Positions 61,244-64,000 of a stretch of 64,000 nt of DNA are shown one piece after another. Source of the DNA: Shewanella psychrophila (GTDB taxonomy: Bacteria > Pseudomonadota > Gammaproteobacteria > Enterobacterales > Shewanellaceae). Position numbers and translations under genes: made by a program. Where the stretch lies: positions 5,518,001 through 5,582,000 of the forward strand of contig NZ_CP014782.1 in NCBI RefSeq assembly GCF_002005305.1, written 5' to 3'. Within the stretch, counting starts at the first letter, position 1. Each line of letters opens with the position of its first letter. The notes beneath the pieces were generated by a model that saw only the letters and a list, made by a program, of their open reading frames with translations, searched no databases and was not told the DNA's origin.

Positions 61244-62236
61244 ATGCAAACCTTGGCCCAAAATCTGATATCACAAGGGGTAAACGCCTCTCTGACTCAG
61301 CTTATTCACACGTTAGCGAATACTTCAAAAGAGATAAGCCTCGCGGTTCGCCACGGTGCACTAGCAGGCGTACTTGGCGCGACTGAGCATGAAAATGTTC
61401 AAGGTGAGACCCAGAAGAAGCTAGATGTTATTACTAACGATATGCTCAAAGATGCGCTGGATAAAGATGATACCGTTCGCGGTCTAGCCTCTGAAGAGGA
61501 AGATTTTATCGTCGAAGTAGGTGCTAAGGGTGACTATCTGGTCTGTTTCGATCCATTAGACGGCTCATCGAATATCGACATAAACTCGTTAGTGGGTACT
61601 ATCTTCTCAATCCTTCCAGCCCCCGAAGGAGAACTCAGTGAACAAAGCTTCTTGCAAGCGGGTCGCAAGCAAGTCGCTGCCGGTTATGTCTTGTATGGTC
61701 CTTCGACTATGTTGGCGCTCACTACAGGTCAAGGTGTTCAGTTATTTACCTTAAACCCAGAAACTAACGAATACTTATTGACCACAGAAGCCATGTCTAT
61801 CAGTAAAGATACAGCTGAGTTTGCCATCAACATGTCTAACCAGCGTTTCTGGGAAGCCCCGATGCAGACTTATATTGCCGATCTCTTGCTTGGCACCATA
61901 GGTCCAAGAGAGAAAGCCTTCAACATGCGCTGGATAGCTGCCATGGTCGGCGATGTGCATCGTGTACTGTCTCGCGGTGGTATTTTCACTTATCCTACTG
62001 ACAACAAGAATCCAGAAAAACCATACAAGCTTAGATTGATGTATGAGGCAAACCCTATGGCATTCTTAGTCGAACAAGCTGGCGGTAAAGCCTCTACCGG
62101 TTATGAAACCATCATGGATATCGAACCAAGTGAAATTCATCAGCGCGTCGCCGTTATCTTAGGATCGGCTAACGAAGTTGATGCTTGCCTTGAGTACTAT
62201 GAAATCGATTACAGTGAAGAACCAAAGATCGACTAA
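61244..62236 (+). CDS. fbp: Fructose-1,6-bisphosphatase class I
   Basis: Gluconeogenic phosphatase, 330 residues (E. coli Fbp 332). Metal and substrate motifs: LASEEEDF and CFDPLDGSSNIDIN. The end segment RLMYEANPMAFLVEQAGG is the family signature. Consistent with growth on lactate and amino acids. Confidence 0.96.
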   Translation: MQTLAQNLISQGVNASLTQLIHTLANTSKEISLAVRHGALAGVLGATEHENVQGETQKKLDVITNDMLKDALDKDDTVRGLASEEEDFIVEVGAKGDYLVCFDPLDGSSNIDINSLVGTIFSILPAPEGELSEQSFLQAGRKQVAAGYVLYGPSTMLALTTGQGVQLFTLNPETNEYLLTTEAMSISKDTAEFAINMSNQRFWEAPMQTYIADLLLGTIGPREKAFNMRWIAAMVGDVHRVLSRGGIFTYPTDNKNPEKPYKLRLMYEANPMAFLVEQAGGKASTGYETIMDIEPSEIHQRVAVILGSANEVDACLEYYEIDYSEEPKID

Positions 62237-62271
62237 CTCTAGCGAGAGTTAGCTGCTCGGTATGAATGATT

Positions 62272-62299
62272 AGCCACTCTTTAATAGGGTGGCTTTTTT
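62272..62299 (+). terminator. Terminator of fbp
   Basis: AGCCAC and GTGGCT pair over a loop of about ten bases, then six T. It starts 36 bases past the fbp stop. Confidence 0.85.
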
Positions 62300-62612
62300 G
62301 TGTCAGCTGTCTTGTTACGTTTTACTTAGCTGGATATTTGAGATCGAACCTTCATGGCGATCTATCACCTGCGGTGAGCATTGTGCAGATACTTCCTCGG
62401 GACGCCATGCACCATCCCTGGTCGCTTAACGAAAACATCCATGTTTTCGATACCCTCAGCCGCATCTACACTTGTGATAAACAAGCAGAGCCCTTCTTCG
62501 ATTGAGCTTTTCATAGGACATAGAGTCTAGGCAATAGCCAACCGCTTTTACTTGCCACTTTTAACTTAAAACTCACAGTTTATAGCTTATAGCTAGTGGC
62601 TAATTGCCAGAC

Positions 62613-62645
62613 AAAAAAATACCGTCACCTTGCTAGATAACGGTA
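62613..62645 (-). terminator. Terminator of fccA
   Basis: On the reverse strand TACCGT pairs with ACGGTA over a 14-base loop and is followed by seven T, about 95 bases past the fccA stop. The region 62300-62612 between fbp and this site holds no supported gene. Confidence 0.8.
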
Positions 62646-62739
62646 CTTTCGTAGATGACACTGACCACGGGGATTAAAGCAGTCAGCTATTTTGACGATT
62701 CTACTTCTTAAAATCAGCGCTTATAAAAAAGCCTTAGCG

Positions 62740-64000
62740 CTATTTCTTAGAGTAGCTAGCCGCCTCTTCACCGGCGAGTCTGCCGAAAGTGATGATATCT
62801 GAGATAGCATTCCCTCCTAATCGGTTTGCGCCATGTACACCACCAGTCACTTCACCGGCGCCATATAGCCCAGGAATAACTTGCTTCTTGGCATCTAAGA
62901 TCTCGGCCTTAGTATCTATCTTCACGCCGCCCATGGTGTGGTGCACACCAGGAGTCACTTCGATGGCATAGTAGTTACCTTCATTTAACGCACGGGGTAA
63001 ATTTGGACGCTCAAAATCAGTGTCCTTACCACTTGTCACTAAGCTGTTGTAGCGCGCGACAGTTTCAGTCAATGCTTTACCATCGATATTCTCAAGCTTA
63101 CCTAATTTAACCAAAGAGTCAGCCGACGGGGCAACACCTAGGCCAATATACTTGTCGATTTTCTTCAGAGACTTACGCACTGAATCATCAAAAATAAGGA
63201 ATGCTGTCTTACCACTCTGCTCTAAGATAGCTGCAGCCGCTTTATCACGAGTAGTGATCTCATTGACGAAACGCTTACCTTCACGGTTAACTAAGATAGC
63301 GCCGTTACCACGTACCGCTTCGGTGACCATCACACCACCTTTAACGGACAAGGTTGGGTGAGCCTGAATGTATTGTAGGTCTTGCATTGCGGCGCCTGCG
63401 TTGCCAGCGACATCGATACCATCACCAGTAGCACCAGGTTGGTTAGTCGATACGAAGCCTTTTAGCTTAGGGTCTAGCTTAGACACCCGCTCGTTATTCT
63501 TAGCGAAGCCACCGGTTGCTAAGATAACAGCATCGGCTTTAATCCAGTAGTATCCCTTATACATACCTTTAACCAGCAGACCTTTCACCCTACCTGAACC
63601 ATCTTTAAGAATTTCGATACCTCGGGTGTTCATGCGCATGTCGATATCACGCTTCACCGCGTTATCGTATAGCACTTGGATCACATGGGCTCCCACGCCC
63701 GCGCCACCAGTAGGTCGGTGAGTACGGTTAACCGATGCGCCGCCCATACGGCCAACATCACTCAAGTCAGCCCCCATGGCTGTCATCCAATCTACAGAGC
63801 CTTTAGAGTGGCTCACTAATACATCGACCAGAGCGGGATCGTTAAGGTCACGACCCCCTTTCATAGTGTCTTTAGTCATTAACTCAAGACTGTCTACTAT
63901 GCCTTTAGCTTTCTGTTGATCCGTCCAAGCGGCATTCATGCCACCGGCGGCCAACTTTGCATTACCACCAATCACAGGCTCTTTCTCAATGAGGATCACC
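62740..64000 (-). CDS. fccA: Flavocytochrome c3 fumarate reductase, 5' part outside window
   Basis: Periplasmic fumarate reductase of Shewanella. The window holds the flavin and active-site part and the intact C-terminus (420 residues); the N-terminal four-heme domain lies beyond the right edge, the frame being open to base 64000. ILIEKEPVIGGNAKLAAGG continues the FAD fold. Active-site residues of Fcc3 are seen: QAHPT (His), EITTRDK (acid-catalyst Arg), PGVHHTMGG (His) and HGANRLGG (Arg). The match to S. frigidimarina Fcc3 is near full length (recalled). It receives electrons from CymA under anaerobic growth. Confidence 0.95.
   Translation of the reverse strand, partial: VILIEKEPVIGGNAKLAAGGMNAAWTDQQKAKGIVDSLELMTKDTMKGGRDLNDPALVDVLVSHSKGSVDWMTAMGADLSDVGRMGGASVNRTHRPTGGAGVGAHVIQVLYDNAVKRDIDMRMNTRGIEILKDGSGRVKGLLVKGMYKGYYWIKADAVILATGGFAKNNERVSKLDPKLKGFVSTNQPGATGDGIDVAGNAGAAMQDLQYIQAHPTLSVKGGVMVTEAVRGNGAILVNREGKRFVNEITTRDKAAAAILEQSGKTAFLIFDDSVRKSLKKIDKYIGLGVAPSADSLVKLGKLENIDGKALTETVARYNSLVTSGKDTDFERPNLPRALNEGNYYAIEVTPGVHHTMGGVKIDTKAEILDAKKQVIPGLYGAGEVTGGVHGANRLGGNAISDIITFGRLAGEEAASYSKK

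Noticed and set aside
62266..62505. 79-codon frame after fbp
   Set aside because: It overlaps the fbp terminator hairpin and has no ribosome site or recognisable family.

Overview
The window looks like chromosomal DNA of a marine Shewanella (Gammaproteobacteria, Alteromonadales). The reasons are the gene set and order: a hugA / tonB-exbB-exbD-hmuTUV heme cluster, a flavocytochrome c3 fumarate reductase (fccA) at the right edge, an ArcA regulator, a rhombosortase-type GlyGly-CTERM protease, and prfB-lysS. I see no rRNA, tRNA, prophage, insertion sequence or CRISPR array. Species cannot be fixed from the sequence alone.

Left part (1-9.9 kb): a heme acquisition island. A heme-handling protein (hutX, cut by the window edge) and the outer-membrane receptor hugA read leftward. 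tonB-exbB-exbD-hmuT-hmuU-hmuV read rightward from the same Fur-box-bearing intergenic region. A second Fur box precedes hutW, the oxygen-independent radical SAM heme-degradation enzyme. 10-19 kb: a bacterial voltage-gated sodium channel, an iodotyrosine-deiodinase-like flavoprotein, a second TonB-dependent receptor of siderophore type, a Firmicute-type nagB with a likely operator, rluE followed by a decayed copy of its own 3' part, and an ammonium-transporter/histidine-kinase fusion.

19-30 kb: SGNH esterase, PAS-GGDEF-EAL protein, lysS with two decayed tandem copies of its own 3' end and terminator downstream, prfB with the classical programmed +1 frameshift, a pentapeptide-repeat K+ channel, a chromate transporter, a higher-order tandem repeat (25+25+21 bp), a short GlpD-like oxidoreductase and a two-cysteine OhrR. 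30-45 kb: a thioredoxin-DsbD-like fusion, a porin / small binding protein / chemoreceptor set, a GGDEF protein, ahpC-ahpF, a fermentative D-lactate dehydrogenase, a dienelactone hydrolase and small membrane proteins.

45-64 kb: a CadC-like membrane regulator beside a small secreted Cys-containing protein, rluA, asnC, a 1282-residue subtilase with a GlyGly-CTERM tail, an AstE-like deacylase, lysC under a lysine riboswitch, arcA with a long structured leader and CRP-like sites, a dipeptidyl peptidase, fbp, and partial fccA. Overall themes are iron/heme supply, redox and peroxide defence, switching between aerobic and anaerobic life, and nutrient sensing. The most noteworthy items are the Amt-kinase fusion, the deiodinase-like enzyme, the 71-bp higher-order repeat, the duplicated 3' ends of lysS and rluE, and the Trx-DsbD fusion.
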